Counted from the stretch's first letter, positions 6,401 to 15,084 are shown. The stretch is 22,183 nucleotides of DNA from an uncultured Sulfurimonas sp. (GCA_937914675.1 CALDOC010000158.1:1-22183); one strand, 5' to 3'. The notes: generated by a model from the letters alone, not told the origin. Made by a program: numbers and translations.

Positions 6401-7221
6401 ATTCTCTTTTTGTAGCTTATAAACCGTCGGGCATTGGTTCCAATTTTTTTCTTTCAAAATTAAAAAGAAAATACAAGAACAAAAAAGCGGGCTTTTCCGG
6501 AACGCTTGACCCTTTTGCCAAAGGGGTTTTACTCGTAGGTTTTGGAAGCCATACGAAACTTTTTAGATTTTTAAATAAAACGCCAAAAGTTTATCGAGCC
6601 ACGCTATGGCTTGGCGCGAGAAGTGATTCGTTAGACACAGAGATGATAAACAACGTTGAGGTTTTAGAGCCTCTTCCTTTAGAAAAAGTGACAAACGCCG
6701 TCAAAAGTTTAGAGGGCGACTTGGAGTACGAGCCACCCATTTTTAGCGCAAAACAAATCAATGGACAACGAGCTTACGATTTGGCTCGCGCTGGAAAAAA
6801 GTTTACGCTTAACAAAATAAATTCAACCATACATGAAGCAAAACTAATTAACTACTCTCATCCTTTTGTCACTTTTGAAGTTACAGTCAGCGAGGGGACG
6901 TACGTTCGCTCACTTGGATTGATTGTTGCTAAGAGGCTTGACGTAAAGTATGGGAGTTTAAGCGCGTTGGAGAGACTTAGCGAGGGACAGTTTAAATATG
7001 ACGGGGAAAAGCTCTTAGATATTAAAAAATCGCTCAACGTTCCTCTCAACAGATACCTTGGCGAGACTGAAAACGTCAAGTTGGGAAGAGTACTTGACAT
7101 AGATGATTTTGAACGTCAGAACGATGGCTCCTATTGGTTGGACAATGGAGACAATATTTCCATTATCACTATAGAAAATAAAATTGTAAAATATGAATTA
7201 GGTAGGATATACACATGTTAG
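6397..7221 (+). CDS. truB: tRNA pseudouridine(55) synthase
   Basis: Converts U55 of tRNAs to pseudouridine in the T-loop. The 274-residue protein carries motif II as GFSGTLDPFAKGVL, with catalytic Asp38. Also present are YKPSGIGSN at 8-16, KVYRATLWLGARSDSLDTEM for the RNA-binding strand, PPIFSAKQINGQRAYDLAR, and VSEGTYVRSL, which is the conserved TYIR-type segment. The start overlaps uvrD and the stop overlaps csrA by 7 nt, so translation is probably coupled through all three genes. The GFSGTLDPF variant, rather than GHTGTLDPL, is what I would expect for Campylobacterota. Confidence 0.94.
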   Translation: MNSLFVAYKPSGIGSNFFLSKLKRKYKNKKAGFSGTLDPFAKGVLLVGFGSHTKLFRFLNKTPKVYRATLWLGARSDSLDTEMINNVEVLEPLPLEKVTNAVKSLEGDLEYEPPIFSAKQINGQRAYDLARAGKKFTLNKINSTIHEAKLINYSHPFVTFEVTVSEGTYVRSLGLIVAKRLDVKYGSLSALERLSEGQFKYDGEKLLDIKKSLNVPLNRYLGETENVKLGRVLDIDDFERQNDGSYWLDNGDNISIITIENKIVKYELGRIYTC

Positions 7222-7445
7222 TATTAGCTAGAAAAGAGAGTGAATCGATTGTAATTGGTGAGAATATAATAGTGAAAGTGATTTCTATTGACAAAGGCGT
7301 AGTAAAGATTGGCATAGACGCTCCTTTGCACATTTCCATAGTAAGAACGGAATTGCTAGAAGACGTTAAAGACTCAAATATCGCGGCGGCAAAAGAGACA
7401 AATACAAGCGCCTTAAACGTTTTGTCCAAGTTGATAAAGAAGTAA
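7215..7445 (+). CDS. csrA: Carbon storage regulator, RNA-binding translational regulator
   Basis: CsrA dimers bind GGA motifs in mRNA leaders and mostly repress translation; in Campylobacterota they affect motility, oxidative stress and metabolism. The 76-residue protein begins MLVLARKESESIVIG, with Leu4 and Arg6 on the RNA-binding strand and Arg44 in VRTELLEDV as the second key arginine. It is slightly longer than the 61-residue E. coli protein, with a helical C-terminal extension as in Campylobacter. ATG 7215 overlaps truB. Since it sits between truB and ispE it is probably expressed with housekeeping genes; in Campylobacter its activity is countered by the FliW protein, which is not in this window. 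Confidence 0.96.
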   Translation: MLVLARKESESIVIGENIIVKVISIDKGVVKIGIDAPLHISIVRTELLEDVKDSNIAAAKETNTSALNVLSKLIKK

Positions 7446-7449
7446 AGTT

Positions 7450-8241
7450 ATGAAAGTATATAAGGCTTTTGCAAAAGTAAATATATTTTTAAAGATAACT
7501 GGTTCAAGAGGCGATTATCATGAGATAGTATCGCGCTTTATGGTAGTCAAAGATCTTTATGACGAGCTCTCGTTTGTTTTAAAAGAGGAAGTTGACGCAA
7601 GAGAAAATGTGTTTAAAATCATAGGCGACTTCTCTTGCTTAACTGAGCAAAATACCATTTATAAAGCCTACCTTGCGCTAAAAAAAGCGACTTCAAGTCA
7701 AGCTTTGGAAACCTTAACGCAAACGCATGCCCTAAAAGTAAAGAAAAACATACCGGCGTTCGCAGGCTTGGGCGGTGGAAGCAGCGACGCGGCGACTTAC
7801 TTAAAAATGTGCAACGAACGCTTGGATTTGGGACTTAGTCTGAGTGAATTGGCTCAAATAGGCTTGATCGTCGGAGCGGACGTTCCTTTCTTCATATATG
7901 GATACGACAGCGCCAACGTGAGCGGAATAGGCGAGGTCGTAGAGGAGTTTCATGAAGAGTTGCTGGACATAGAAACTTATACTCCAAAAGTAGAGATAAG
8001 CACGCCTCGCGTTTACAAAACGTACAGAGAAAATTTTTACAATCCTATAGACGCTTTTGAAACTCAAAGATTAAAAGAGATGAAATCAATCGACGCGCTA
8101 AAAGAGATGAACCCATTTCAAGCAAACGACCTTTTTGAATCGGCACTGCAAGGGTATAAAGAGTTGAAACAACACCATAGAAGCGGATTTCATTTTAGCG
8201 GAAGCGGGAGTAGTTTTTTTAGGGTAAAATCTAGTACGTAA
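7450..8241 (+). CDS. ispE: 4-diphosphocytidyl-2-C-methyl-D-erythritol kinase
   Basis: A GHMP kinase of the MEP isoprenoid pathway that phosphorylates the 2-hydroxyl of CDP-methylerythritol. AFAKVNIFLKI (6-16) is the first GHMP motif, the ATP loop is PAFAGLGGGSSDAATYL (102-118), GADVPFFIYG (142-151) contains the catalytic Asp144, and FSGSGSSFF near the end is motif 3. At 263 residues it is a little short at the C-terminus, which is common in Campylobacterota. It begins 4 nt after csrA. Confidence 0.94.
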   Translation: MKVYKAFAKVNIFLKITGSRGDYHEIVSRFMVVKDLYDELSFVLKEEVDARENVFKIIGDFSCLTEQNTIYKAYLALKKATSSQALETLTQTHALKVKKNIPAFAGLGGGSSDAATYLKMCNERLDLGLSLSELAQIGLIVGADVPFFIYGYDSANVSGIGEVVEEFHEELLDIETYTPKVEISTPRVYKTYRENFYNPIDAFETQRLKEMKSIDALKEMNPFQANDLFESALQGYKELKQHHRSGFHFSGSGSSFFRVKSST

Positions 8242-8255
8242 ACAAGGAAAAAATT

Positions 8256-8708
8256 ATGGGTGAAACGATAGCAAAAAATAAAAAAGCTTATTTTGATTAC
8301 TTTTTAGAGGAGAAGTTTGAGGCTGGGCTTGTTTTGGCGGGTAGCGAGGTGAAGGGAATTCGCGCGAAGCGGGTGAATTTAAAAGATAGTTTTATTCGTT
8401 TTGTGCAGGGCGAACCATTTTTATTTAACGCTCACATAGGAAGACTAGAAACTACGCATCATTTTTACGCTCATGAAGAGAGAGGAAGTAGAAAACTTCT
8501 TTTACATAAAAAGCAGATAGAGAAGATGTTGAAGGCTGTCACTCGCGATGGGTATACGATTGTTCCTTTGCAGATGTATTTTAACGACAGGAATCTTGTG
8601 AAAATTCAGATTGCCATTGCAAAAGGAAAACAGCTTCATGACAAACGAGCTGATTTAAAAGAGAAAGATATGAAACGAGACGTGCAAAGAACTCTCAAAG
8701 ATTATTAA
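8256..8708 (+). CDS. smpB: SsrA-binding protein SmpB
   Basis: SmpB binds tmRNA and brings it to stalled ribosomes for trans-translation. The 150-residue protein has the diagnostic KKAYFDYFLEEKFEAGLVL opening, GSEVKGIRAKRVNLKDSF, HKKQIEKM, a conserved VPLQMYFNDRNLVKIQIAIAKGKQLHDKR core, and a basic C-terminal tail that folds into the mRNA channel. The start follows AAGGAAAAAATT. tmRNA itself is not in the window. The tmRNA tag is degraded by ClpXP, which gives context to the possible SspB-like protein at 2841-3302. Confidence 0.96.
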   Translation: MGETIAKNKKAYFDYFLEEKFEAGLVLAGSEVKGIRAKRVNLKDSFIRFVQGEPFLFNAHIGRLETTHHFYAHEERGSRKLLLHKKQIEKMLKAVTRDGYTIVPLQMYFNDRNLVKIQIAIAKGKQLHDKRADLKEKDMKRDVQRTLKDY

Positions 8709-9565
8709 TGAATTATATATTTCTTTTACTCTTAGTTATATCATCGCTCAGAGCTTTTACCATGGAAGTACCAGAGTCAAGCGTTGTAAATGGTAGGACG
8801 GCAATTATCTTGTTTGACAAAGAAAAAGATTTGAAATATGAAAAAATAGTTGTGGGCAAAGAGAGTTATAAAATCTTTAAGCATCCCTCAAACGCCAAAA
8901 AAATGTACGCTCTATTGCCTCAAAGTTATTATGAAAAACCAACTACCAAAAAAGTGGAAGTCGTTTATCAAAAGAACTCAAAAGAAGAGCGAAAAGTTAT
9001 TTTTTTTCAAATAAAAGATGGTAAATACGCTAAAGAAAGAATCCAAGTTCAAAAATCCAAAGTCAATCCGACGAGTAAAAAAGTTAAAGATAGAACTGCC
9101 AAAGAGTATGCTCAGGCGATGAAAATTTATGGTGGCGTCACGTCAAAAAACTACGTAACGAGCAAATACCTAGCGCCCATGAACAGTAAAATAACAAGCG
9201 ATTTTGGAAAAGCGAGAATCTATAACGACGCTTTAAACGGTTACCATAGTGGAACGGATTTTAGAGCCAAGGTTGGCACTCCAATTATCGCTAGCAATGA
9301 TGGAAAAATAGTATTGGCAAAGGATAGATTTTACTCGGGAAACTCCATCATCATAGATCATGGACAGGGGATTTACACCTGTTATTATCACTTAAGCGCT
9401 TTTAAGGTAAAAGAGGGCGATATGGTAAAAAAAGGTGAACTCATCGGTTGGTCCGGCGCGACTGGACGGATTACGGGTCCTCATTTACATTTTAGCGCTA
9501 GAGTTGGCGGCGTTCAAGTCGACCCTCTCCAGCTAATGGCGCTACTCAATAAAAATCTATATTAA
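8708..9565 (+). CDS. Periplasmic M23 (LytM-type) peptidoglycan endopeptidase
   Basis: A 285-residue exported zinc peptidase. The signal peptide is MNYIFLLLLVISSLRAF with cleavage near residue 18. An N-terminal beta-rich domain (about 20-115) probably regulates or positions the enzyme. The M23 domain runs from about 155 to 275, with zinc ligands His180 and Asp184 (YHSGTDF), His228 (YYHLS) and the HLH motif with His261 in GPHLHFS. These complete the active site, so it should be catalytic rather than a degenerate EnvC-type activator. Family members cut D,D or other crossbridges; in Helicobacter and Campylobacter relatives set cell shape. I cannot say which named homologue this is. It overlaps smpB by one base (TAATG). 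Confidence 0.9.
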   Translation: MNYIFLLLLVISSLRAFTMEVPESSVVNGRTAIILFDKEKDLKYEKIVVGKESYKIFKHPSNAKKMYALLPQSYYEKPTTKKVEVVYQKNSKEERKVIFFQIKDGKYAKERIQVQKSKVNPTSKKVKDRTAKEYAQAMKIYGGVTSKNYVTSKYLAPMNSKITSDFGKARIYNDALNGYHSGTDFRAKVGTPIIASNDGKIVLAKDRFYSGNSIIIDHGQGIYTCYYHLSAFKVKEGDMVKKGELIGWSGATGRITGPHLHFSARVGGVQVDPLQLMALLNKNLY

Positions 9566-9578
9566 GGAAACATACATA

Positions 9579-10187
9579 ATGACTATTTTTCAACTCTTGA
9601 TGCTAGGGGCTTCGGCTTTTTTCGCATATAAAATTTATGAGCATATCCAGACTCTTAAAGACCCTAACGACAAAGAAGAAAACAACAACGACGCTAATCA
9701 ACCGCAGAGAACCGCGAAAGCGTTTTCTACTTTTAACGCAAGTTCGCTTATGGATAAGGCTGATGAAGCGTTGGAAAATAAAGAGTTGGACAAGGCTCTG
9801 GCGATTTATAGCGAAGCGAACATCAAAAAGCCAGATTCAGCGGATACGCTTTTTAAAATGGGCTATACTTTAGGTCTCCAAGAGAGAGATGAAGAAGCTT
9901 TGGAATACTATAAAGAGGCGTTGGCCTTAGATAAGAACAACACTTTTATTTATCAAGCCATGGCGTCTATTTATAGAAAAAAAGGCGAATACACTTCGGC
10001 TAGAATGAGTTTAAACGCTTCTTTGGACATAGACGACGCAAACCCGATTACGTATTATAATTATGGCAACTTATTGCAAGACATGAAGCGTAAAGAAGAA
10101 GCTATGGAAATGTACGCCAAGGCGATAGAAATGAATCCCGACTTTAGTCAAGCAAAAGAAGAGTTGAAAAAACTAGAGGATGAGTAG
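9579..10187 (+). CDS. Membrane-anchored TPR protein
   Basis: A 202-residue protein with an N-terminal membrane anchor (residues about 3-18, IFQLLMLGASAFFAYKIY), a polar asparagine-rich linker to about 50, and four tetratricopeptide repeats from about 55 to 200. The repeats are recognisable by their alanine and glycine pattern: DKADEALENKELDKALAIYS, TLFKMGYTLGLQERDEEALE, IYQAMASIYRKKGEYTSARM and YYNYGNLLQDMKRKEEAMEM. TPRs are protein-binding scaffolds; the partner is unknown. The gene starts 13 nt after the M23 peptidase with AAGGAAA before the ATG, so a role in cell-wall or envelope complexes is possible by context only. Confidence 0.85.
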   Translation: MTIFQLLMLGASAFFAYKIYEHIQTLKDPNDKEENNNDANQPQRTAKAFSTFNASSLMDKADEALENKELDKALAIYSEANIKKPDSADTLFKMGYTLGLQERDEEALEYYKEALALDKNNTFIYQAMASIYRKKGEYTSARMSLNASLDIDDANPITYYNYGNLLQDMKRKEEAMEMYAKAIEMNPDFSQAKEELKKLEDE

Positions 10188-10190
10188 ATC

Positions 10191-10916
10191 ATGATAATTT
10201 CGGAAATTTATGAGTATCTCAACAAGCTATCTCCTTTTTATTTACAAGAGTCTTGGGATAATTCAGGTCTGTTGGTTGGTGATTTTTTTTCTGACATAAC
10301 AACAATCGTTTTAAGCATCGACGTAGACGAAAAGTTGATAGATTCTTTAGAAAGCAACACTCTTTTAATTACGCATCATCCCATCATTTTTGGTGCTTTG
10401 AAGCAGCTTGATTTTAGCCAATATCCAGCAAACTTGATTCAAAAGATGATTAAAAAAAACATCTCCAACATCGCCATGCACACAAACTTTGATCAAACGC
10501 ATCTTAATGACTACGTAGTTACAGAGATTTTAGGATATGAAATTTCATGCAAAGACGGGTTTGTCGCTTATATGGACGTTGACGAAGATTTTGACGCTTT
10601 CGCAAAAACCGTGTCTCAAGCCTTCAAACTGCCACACTCAAAATGCGTGAAAACAACTCAAAGAGTGCAAAGAGTCGCGCTTACGACAGGTTCTGGATGT
10701 TCACTTATTAAAAGCGTAAAAGCTGATTGTTTTTTAACGGGCGACATTAAATATCATGACGCGATGGAAGCAAAAAGTATAAATTTATCCTTAATTGACA
10801 TAGGTCATTACGAAAGTGAACACTTTTTTGCGCAAATTTTACAAAAGCATTTGAAAAATTTAGGTTTAAAAGTTATAATTGCGTCATCAGAAAACCCATT
10901 TACGTATATATACTAA
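10191..10916 (+). CDS. Nif3-like dinuclear metal centre protein (YqfO/YbgI family)
   Basis: A conserved NIF3 family protein of 241 residues, often mislabelled GTP cyclohydrolase I type 2; its true activity is unsettled. The metal-site residues are visible: His62-His63 in LLITHHPIIF, Asp101 in AMHTNFDQTHLN, and His206 with Glu210 in DIGHYESEHF. ESWDNSGLLVGD (20-31) is the typical N-terminal motif. It begins 3 nt after the TPR gene. In Campylobacter (Cj0705-0708) and Helicobacter (HP0959-0956) this gene sits directly before the zinc-ribbon gene and waaA, as here. Confidence 0.9.
   Translation: MIISEIYEYLNKLSPFYLQESWDNSGLLVGDFFSDITTIVLSIDVDEKLIDSLESNTLLITHHPIIFGALKQLDFSQYPANLIQKMIKKNISNIAMHTNFDQTHLNDYVVTEILGYEISCKDGFVAYMDVDEDFDAFAKTVSQAFKLPHSKCVKTTQRVQRVALTTGSGCSLIKSVKADCFLTGDIKYHDAMEAKSINLSLIDIGHYESEHFFAQILQKHLKNLGLKVIIASSENPFTYIY
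10874..10879 (+). promoter_or_regulatory. Possible -10 box before the FlgZ-like gene
   Basis: A perfect TATAAT lies inside the last part of the nif3 gene, 84 nt before the ATG at 10963. It could give the zinc-ribbon and waaA genes their own promoter. It may be chance in A+T-rich coding DNA. Confidence 0.3.
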
Positions 10917-10962
10917 TTTATAGGATGAATTAGTTTATATGTAAAAAACCAAAAGGAGTCCA

Positions 10963-11676
10963 ATGAACCAGCATCTTAAACAGTTAATAGACCTTTCTCG
11001 AATCGACAAAGACATCGATGCGTTTGAGCCTCAAATAGAAGAAGCAAATTACAATTATGAAGCGGCACTCGCAAAAACAAAGAGTATTGAGTCGGATATA
11101 GAAAATTTAACAGCTGAAATTAGAGTTGAAGAAATCAAAAAATCAAAAAATGAACTTCATATTGCGGAGTTATCACAAAAGTTAGGGGAAAACTCTAAGA
11201 AAAGCGCTGAAATAAAAACTGAACGTGAAATGAAATCTCTTCAATTAGAAGAAGAAATAGCCAAAGAGCAAGTAACTTTCGCAAATGAAGAGATAGCGAG
11301 ATTAGAAAAAATAATTGCAACAAAAAGAGAGCAAATTGACGCCGCGGCATCGTCTCTTGTGGACGTAACGGCAAGCTTGGAAAGCGTTAAAGCGGACGTT
11401 GACGCAAAATTAGAACTAATCAATAAAGAAAGACAAAACGTATTTGTTGAAAAAGAGAGACTACTTGGAACTATAAACCAAAAAGGTTTGGCTTTTTATC
11501 AAAAGATTCGTCGTTGGGCTAAAAATTCAACAGTTGTGGTTGTTGAAGATCAAGCGTGCATGGGTTGTCACATGGTCATAGGTGATAAAATTTATTCTGA
11601 TGTTATAAGAGGCGAAGAAATTACAAATTGTCCACATTGTGGTCGTATCCTTTATATGAAGCCGTACGAAGAGTAG
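10963..11676 (+). CDS. flgZ: Coiled-coil zinc-ribbon protein, FlgZ (HP0958) homologue
   Basis: A 237-residue protein with a long antiparallel coiled coil (about 25-165, rich in Glu, Lys and Ile) and a C-terminal C4 zinc ribbon with Cys199, Cys202 (CMGC) and Cys223, Cys226 (CPHC). This layout and the neighbours nif3 and waaA match Helicobacter pylori HP0958/FlgZ, which stabilises the flagellar sigma factor RpoN and binds flagellin mRNA; in other bacteria the family has no settled role. FRRWAKN-type basic residues (RRWAKNS, 183-189) lie before the ribbon, where nucleic acid could bind. A strong SD AAAGGAG precedes the ATG. Its 3' end contains the untranslated or alternate start region of waaA. 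Confidence 0.8.
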   Translation: MNQHLKQLIDLSRIDKDIDAFEPQIEEANYNYEAALAKTKSIESDIENLTAEIRVEEIKKSKNELHIAELSQKLGENSKKSAEIKTEREMKSLQLEEEIAKEQVTFANEEIARLEKIIATKREQIDAAASSLVDVTASLESVKADVDAKLELINKERQNVFVEKERLLGTINQKGLAFYQKIRRWAKNSTVVVVEDQACMGCHMVIGDKIYSDVIRGEEITNCPHCGRILYMKPYEE

Positions 11677-11678
11677 GC

Positions 11679-12845
11679 TTGAAGCCATTTACTCTTCTCT
11701 ATTATATTGTAAGCGTGGCGCTATACGTTATAGCGCTACCACTTATAATCTATCTTTCCTTTAAGCAAAAATACAAAAAATCAATTCCTTCTCGTTTTTT
11801 TCTTGTTAATAATTCAAGTTTTGATAAAGAGGACGCTATTTGGTTTCATGTCTGTTCCTTAGGCGAAGCAAGAGCTTTAAAGCCAATTTTAGACATACTT
11901 CAAGATAGAGACGTGTTAATCACGACAATAACCCAAACAGGTCAGAGCGAAGCTAAAAAATACAATGCCGACGTGAGATATTTACCTTATGAAATGTTTT
12001 TGCCATTTTGGATGAAAAAACAGAAGTTGCTCATAGTTTTGGAAGCGGAGTTTTGGTACTTGTTATTTGCGGTCGCCCATGCAAAGGGTACGAAAGTTGT
12101 TCTTTTGAACGCAAGAATTTCAGATAAAAGCGTAAAAAAATATCTACAGTTCGCATGGTTTTATAAAAAGATGTTAGGCAACGTAGAAATTATTTACGCT
12201 CAAAGCGAAGTGGATAAAAATAGATTTATCGCTCTAGGCGCCAAAAGAATTAAAGTGATTGGAAATATTAAACTAGCGGGTAAGATAAGTCATACAAAAG
12301 AGTACGCTAAACCTGATACCGAGTTAATAGTGGCTGGAAGCACTCATGAGGGCGAAGAAAAAAGCGTTTTAGCAGCGTTTGTGGAGTATATCGCTGAAAA
12401 TAGCGCAAAACTAATCATAGTCCCTCGTCACCCAGAGAGATTCGAAAGCGTTTATCAACTAATGCTAGAGTGTGGCAAAAACAATTCTTTGAGCATTTCA
12501 AAATTAAGTGAAAACGTAAATTTTGAAACGGATATGATTTTGGTTGATATGATGGGTGAATTGAACAACGTATACAATATTAGCGACATTGCAATATTAG
12601 GTGGCGCGTTTAAAGCGGACGTTGGTGGGCACAATCCTCTCGAACCCGCTTTCTTCGGTTGTAAAATTATTACAGGTAAACACTTTTTTCACCAAAAAGA
12701 GCTTTTTAAATACGTTCATCACGTTCAATACGTTGAAAAGAATGAGATTTATAAAGCTTTAGAATACGCTAAACAATTACCTCCATCAATGGTGGAAGAA
12801 ACTATAAATTTAGAACCGATAATAAAAAAAATATTAGAAAATTAA
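11679..12845 (+). CDS. waaA: 3-deoxy-D-manno-octulosonic acid (Kdo) transferase
   Basis: Transfers Kdo from CMP-Kdo to lipid A precursor at the inner membrane, an essential step of LPS synthesis. I choose TTG 11679, 2 nt after the previous stop, giving 388 residues; an upstream TTG at 11628 would run through the zinc-ribbon gene and adds no family-like sequence. An N-terminal membrane anchor (about 4-27) is followed by HVCSLGEARAL with the catalytic Glu63. The GT-B C-terminal domain has VAGSTHEGEE, IVPRHPERF, ILGGAFKADVGGHNPLEPAF and a final helix. All are standard for WaaA/KdtA. Whether it adds one or two Kdo residues cannot be read from sequence; Campylobacter and Helicobacter types are usually studied as bifunctional. 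Also called kdtA. Confidence 0.93.
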   Translation: MKPFTLLYYIVSVALYVIALPLIIYLSFKQKYKKSIPSRFFLVNNSSFDKEDAIWFHVCSLGEARALKPILDILQDRDVLITTITQTGQSEAKKYNADVRYLPYEMFLPFWMKKQKLLIVLEAEFWYLLFAVAHAKGTKVVLLNARISDKSVKKYLQFAWFYKKMLGNVEIIYAQSEVDKNRFIALGAKRIKVIGNIKLAGKISHTKEYAKPDTELIVAGSTHEGEEKSVLAAFVEYIAENSAKLIIVPRHPERFESVYQLMLECGKNNSLSISKLSENVNFETDMILVDMMGELNNVYNISDIAILGGAFKADVGGHNPLEPAFFGCKIITGKHFFHQKELFKYVHHVQYVEKNEIYKALEYAKQLPPSMVEETINLEPIIKKILEN

Positions 12846-12855
12846 GGAGTCGTTA

Positions 12856-13590
12856 ATGGCTACAGAAAAAGCGTATAAAATTCTCGCAATTCAACTAGGT
12901 CTTTCAAATAGCAACGCTAAATCTATGATAGACCGTGGACTTGTTTACGTTGGAAATAAAAAAGTAATGGTCGCTCGTGGCGATTTAGACGTTAAAACTA
13001 TGTTTCGAGTTGAAAAGATAGAACATGCAAAAACTATATTTGAAAATGATGATATTTTAGTTGTGGACAAACCAGCTTTTGTGAACTCGGATGAGATAGA
13101 ACGCCAGTATAAACCGGCAGTTCTGCTACATAGACTTGATCGTGAAACGAGTGGAGTGTTGATGCTTGTTAAAAATGAAGAGTTTCGTGAAAAAGCGATA
13201 GCTGAATTTAGAAAAGACAATGTATATAAAGAGTATATCGCATGGGTTGAGGGAATAATTTCAGAGCCTCAGGACATAGATAGACCGATTCTCACTCAAA
13301 AGAAAAATAACAAGGCGTACTCTAATGTTTCATCAAAAGGAAAACCCGCTAGAACAGAGGTGACTCCAGATATCGTTAGCGCTAATAAAACAAAGATACA
13401 TTGTATTATTCATAATGGTAGAACTCACCAAATAAGGGCGCATTTGCGTTATATTGATCATCCCATAGTCGGTGATGAGCAGTATGGCGGTAGACGAGCA
13501 AAAAGGGTTATGTTGCATGCTTACAAAGTAAGACTTTTAGGCTTTGAGTTTGTATCTCCAGAACCTAAAACGTTTATCAATTTCGAATAA
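12856..13590 (+). CDS. RluA-family ribosomal pseudouridine synthase
   Basis: A 244-residue RNA pseudouridine synthase with an N-terminal S4-type RNA-binding region (about 1-55, LGLSNSNAKSMIDRGLVYVG) and the catalytic domain. The active-site motif HRLDRETSGVLML holds Asp95, and NGRTHQIRAHLRYIDHPIVG (181-200) is the second family signature. It is the positional equivalent of Cj0708. Target positions in 23S rRNA (RluC/RluD-like) cannot be assigned from motifs alone. It starts 10 nt after waaA with AAGGAG. Confidence 0.92.
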   Translation: MATEKAYKILAIQLGLSNSNAKSMIDRGLVYVGNKKVMVARGDLDVKTMFRVEKIEHAKTIFENDDILVVDKPAFVNSDEIERQYKPAVLLHRLDRETSGVLMLVKNEEFREKAIAEFRKDNVYKEYIAWVEGIISEPQDIDRPILTQKKNNKAYSNVSSKGKPARTEVTPDIVSANKTKIHCIIHNGRTHQIRAHLRYIDHPIVGDEQYGGRRAKRVMLHAYKVRLLGFEFVSPEPKTFINFE

Positions 13591-13615
13591 AAGAAAATTA
13601 AAAGAAAAACTTGGC

Positions 13616-13621
13616 TATAAT
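13616..13621 (+). promoter_or_regulatory. -10 box for ffh and the ribosomal block
   Basis: TATAAT in TTGGCTATAATTCGCCA, 42 nt before the ffh ATG and outside coding sequence. It is flanked by a TGGC/GCCA dyad (13612-13615 and 13624-13627). Confidence 0.6.
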
Positions 13622-13662
13622 TCGCCACTTTTTACATCTATAAAATTAATCAAGGAGAGTGT

Positions 13663-15006
13663 ATGTTTGGCACATTAACGGAATCATTTACAAGTGCAAT
13701 TAATAAAATTCGTTTTTATGATGATGAAAAAGCGCTCTCCAAAGCTCTTATCGAGTTAAAGAAAAATCTTTTAAGAGCGGATGTAAACCACAAAGTCGTT
13801 AAAGAGTTGATAGAAAAAGTTGAGATAGACACTAAGGCGAATGGGATTGGCAAAGATCAATTTTTGGAAGCTCTTAGAAAGTCGCTAAATCAACTTTTGG
13901 AGATTGGTGGCAGTAGAGGATTTATTTTTTCATCGAATCCGCCTACGGTAATTCTTATGACTGGACTTCAAGGTTCAGGTAAAACAACGACGACTGGTAA
14001 GTTAGCGACTTATTTAAAAAACAAGCAAAAAAAAGTTTTAATCGTTGCAGCCGATTTACAGCGTTTGGCGGCGGTAGAACAACTACGTCAAATATCCGCT
14101 CAGATCGAAGTGGAGCTTTATGAAAACGAGAGCTTAAAGAGTCCAGTTGAAGTTGTAAAAGCAGCTTTGACTAAGGCAAAAAACGGAATATACGACGTTG
14201 TAATTATAGATACGGCTGGTCGTCTCGCTATTGACAACGAGCTTATGGATGAACTTGAAGCTGTTAAAAACGCCGCAAATCCTGACGAAATTTTTTATGT
14301 TGCGGATTCATTAACTGGACAAGACGCTATACGAACGGCGAGCGCTTTTAAAGAGAAGATTGGCATTGATGGCGTAATACTTTCAAAATATGATGGAGAT
14401 TCCAAAGGTGGAGTAGCTCTTGGGCTCTCTTCTCAAGTTCAAGTGCCATTACGCTTTATCGGCCATGGCGAAAAGATGCAAGACTTGGAAGTTTTCCTAC
14501 CTGAACGAATTGTAAATCGTCTTATGGGCTACGGCGACATCGAAGGTCTAGCTGAAAAAACAGCAAACATCATAGATGAAAAAACCGCTAAAAGACTTAC
14601 ACAAAAAATCAAAAAAGGTCAGTTTAACTTTAATGACTTTTTAGAACAGATGGAAAGCATGAAGAAAATGGGTAGTATGAGCTCTATTATGGGAATGATT
14701 CCTGGTATGGGCAATATGTCAAAAGCCATTAAAGATTTTGATTTTGAAAACTCAGGCGAGCTTAGAAATATAAAAGCCATGGTTTCATCTATGACTCTCA
14801 AAGAGAGAGAGAATCCGGATCTTTTAAATAATTCACGTAAGATAAGAATTGCGAAAGGTTGTGGTCTTACCCCAGTTGAAATTAATAAAATGATAAAACA
14901 GTTTAAAAACGCTGGTAAAATGGCTAAAAAATTCTCAGGCCCTAAAGGCATGAAAGATTTACAGGCTATGATGGGACAAATGGGCGGAGCTGGAATACCT
15001 AGATAG
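13663..15006 (+). CDS. ffh: Signal recognition particle GTPase Ffh
   Basis: SRP54 homologue that binds 4.5S RNA and signal sequences and docks with FtsY for co-translational membrane targeting. The 447-residue protein has the N domain (1-90), the G domain with GLQGSGKTTTTG (101-112), DLQRLAAVEQL (131-141), DTAGR (183-187) and SKYDGDSKGG (241-250), and a methionine-rich M domain (about 310-447) with MESMKKMGSMSSIMGMIPGM and RIAKGCG. The DLQRLAA and SKYDGD variants, in place of DVYRPAA and TKLDGD, are expected in Campylobacterota. AAGGAG precedes the ATG. As in many proteobacteria it leads into rpsP. Confidence 0.96.
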   Translation: MFGTLTESFTSAINKIRFYDDEKALSKALIELKKNLLRADVNHKVVKELIEKVEIDTKANGIGKDQFLEALRKSLNQLLEIGGSRGFIFSSNPPTVILMTGLQGSGKTTTTGKLATYLKNKQKKVLIVAADLQRLAAVEQLRQISAQIEVELYENESLKSPVEVVKAALTKAKNGIYDVVIIDTAGRLAIDNELMDELEAVKNAANPDEIFYVADSLTGQDAIRTASAFKEKIGIDGVILSKYDGDSKGGVALGLSSQVQVPLRFIGHGEKMQDLEVFLPERIVNRLMGYGDIEGLAEKTANIIDEKTAKRLTQKIKKGQFNFNDFLEQMESMKKMGSMSSIMGMIPGMGNMSKAIKDFDFENSGELRNIKAMVSSMTLKERENPDLLNNSRKIRIAKGCGLTPVEINKMIKQFKNAGKMAKKFSGPKGMKDLQAMMGQMGGAGIPR

Positions 15007-15018
15007 ATAAGAAGTGAC

Positions 15019-15061
15019 GAGTGCAGACGTATAAACTCTATAAGTTTATACATCTGCACTC
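15019..15061 (+). other. Long stem-loop between ffh and rpsP
   Basis: Bases 15019-15036 and 15044-15061 form an 18-bp stem with one C/A mismatch (15028/15052) and a 7-nt loop. No T-run follows on the + strand. On the minus strand the bases after the stem are not a T-run either. It may be an RNase III site, a transcript stabiliser for the ffh 3' end, or a weak attenuator within the operon. Confidence 0.7.
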
Positions 15062-15084
15062 AGGTGTAAAATTAAACATATACA

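Noticed and set aside
9637..9873. Arg/Lys/Trp-rich 78-codon frame inside the TPR gene
   Set aside because: A shifted-frame shadow of the TPR protein; composition is that of frame-shifted A+T-rich coding DNA.
11628..11678. Upstream TTG start for waaA overlapping the zinc-ribbon gene
   Set aside because: The added residues fall in the coding region for the zinc ribbon, have no WaaA character, and a TTG just after the previous stop gives a normal-length protein starting at the membrane anchor.
14619..15059. 146-codon minus-strand reading frame opposite the ffh M domain
   Set aside because: Its isoleucine- and proline-rich sequence is the reverse reading of the Met-rich M domain; no independent support.
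15019..15061. Intrinsic terminator of ffh
   Set aside because: The stem is strong but no run of T follows on the + strand, so it is annotated as a stem-loop rather than a terminator.
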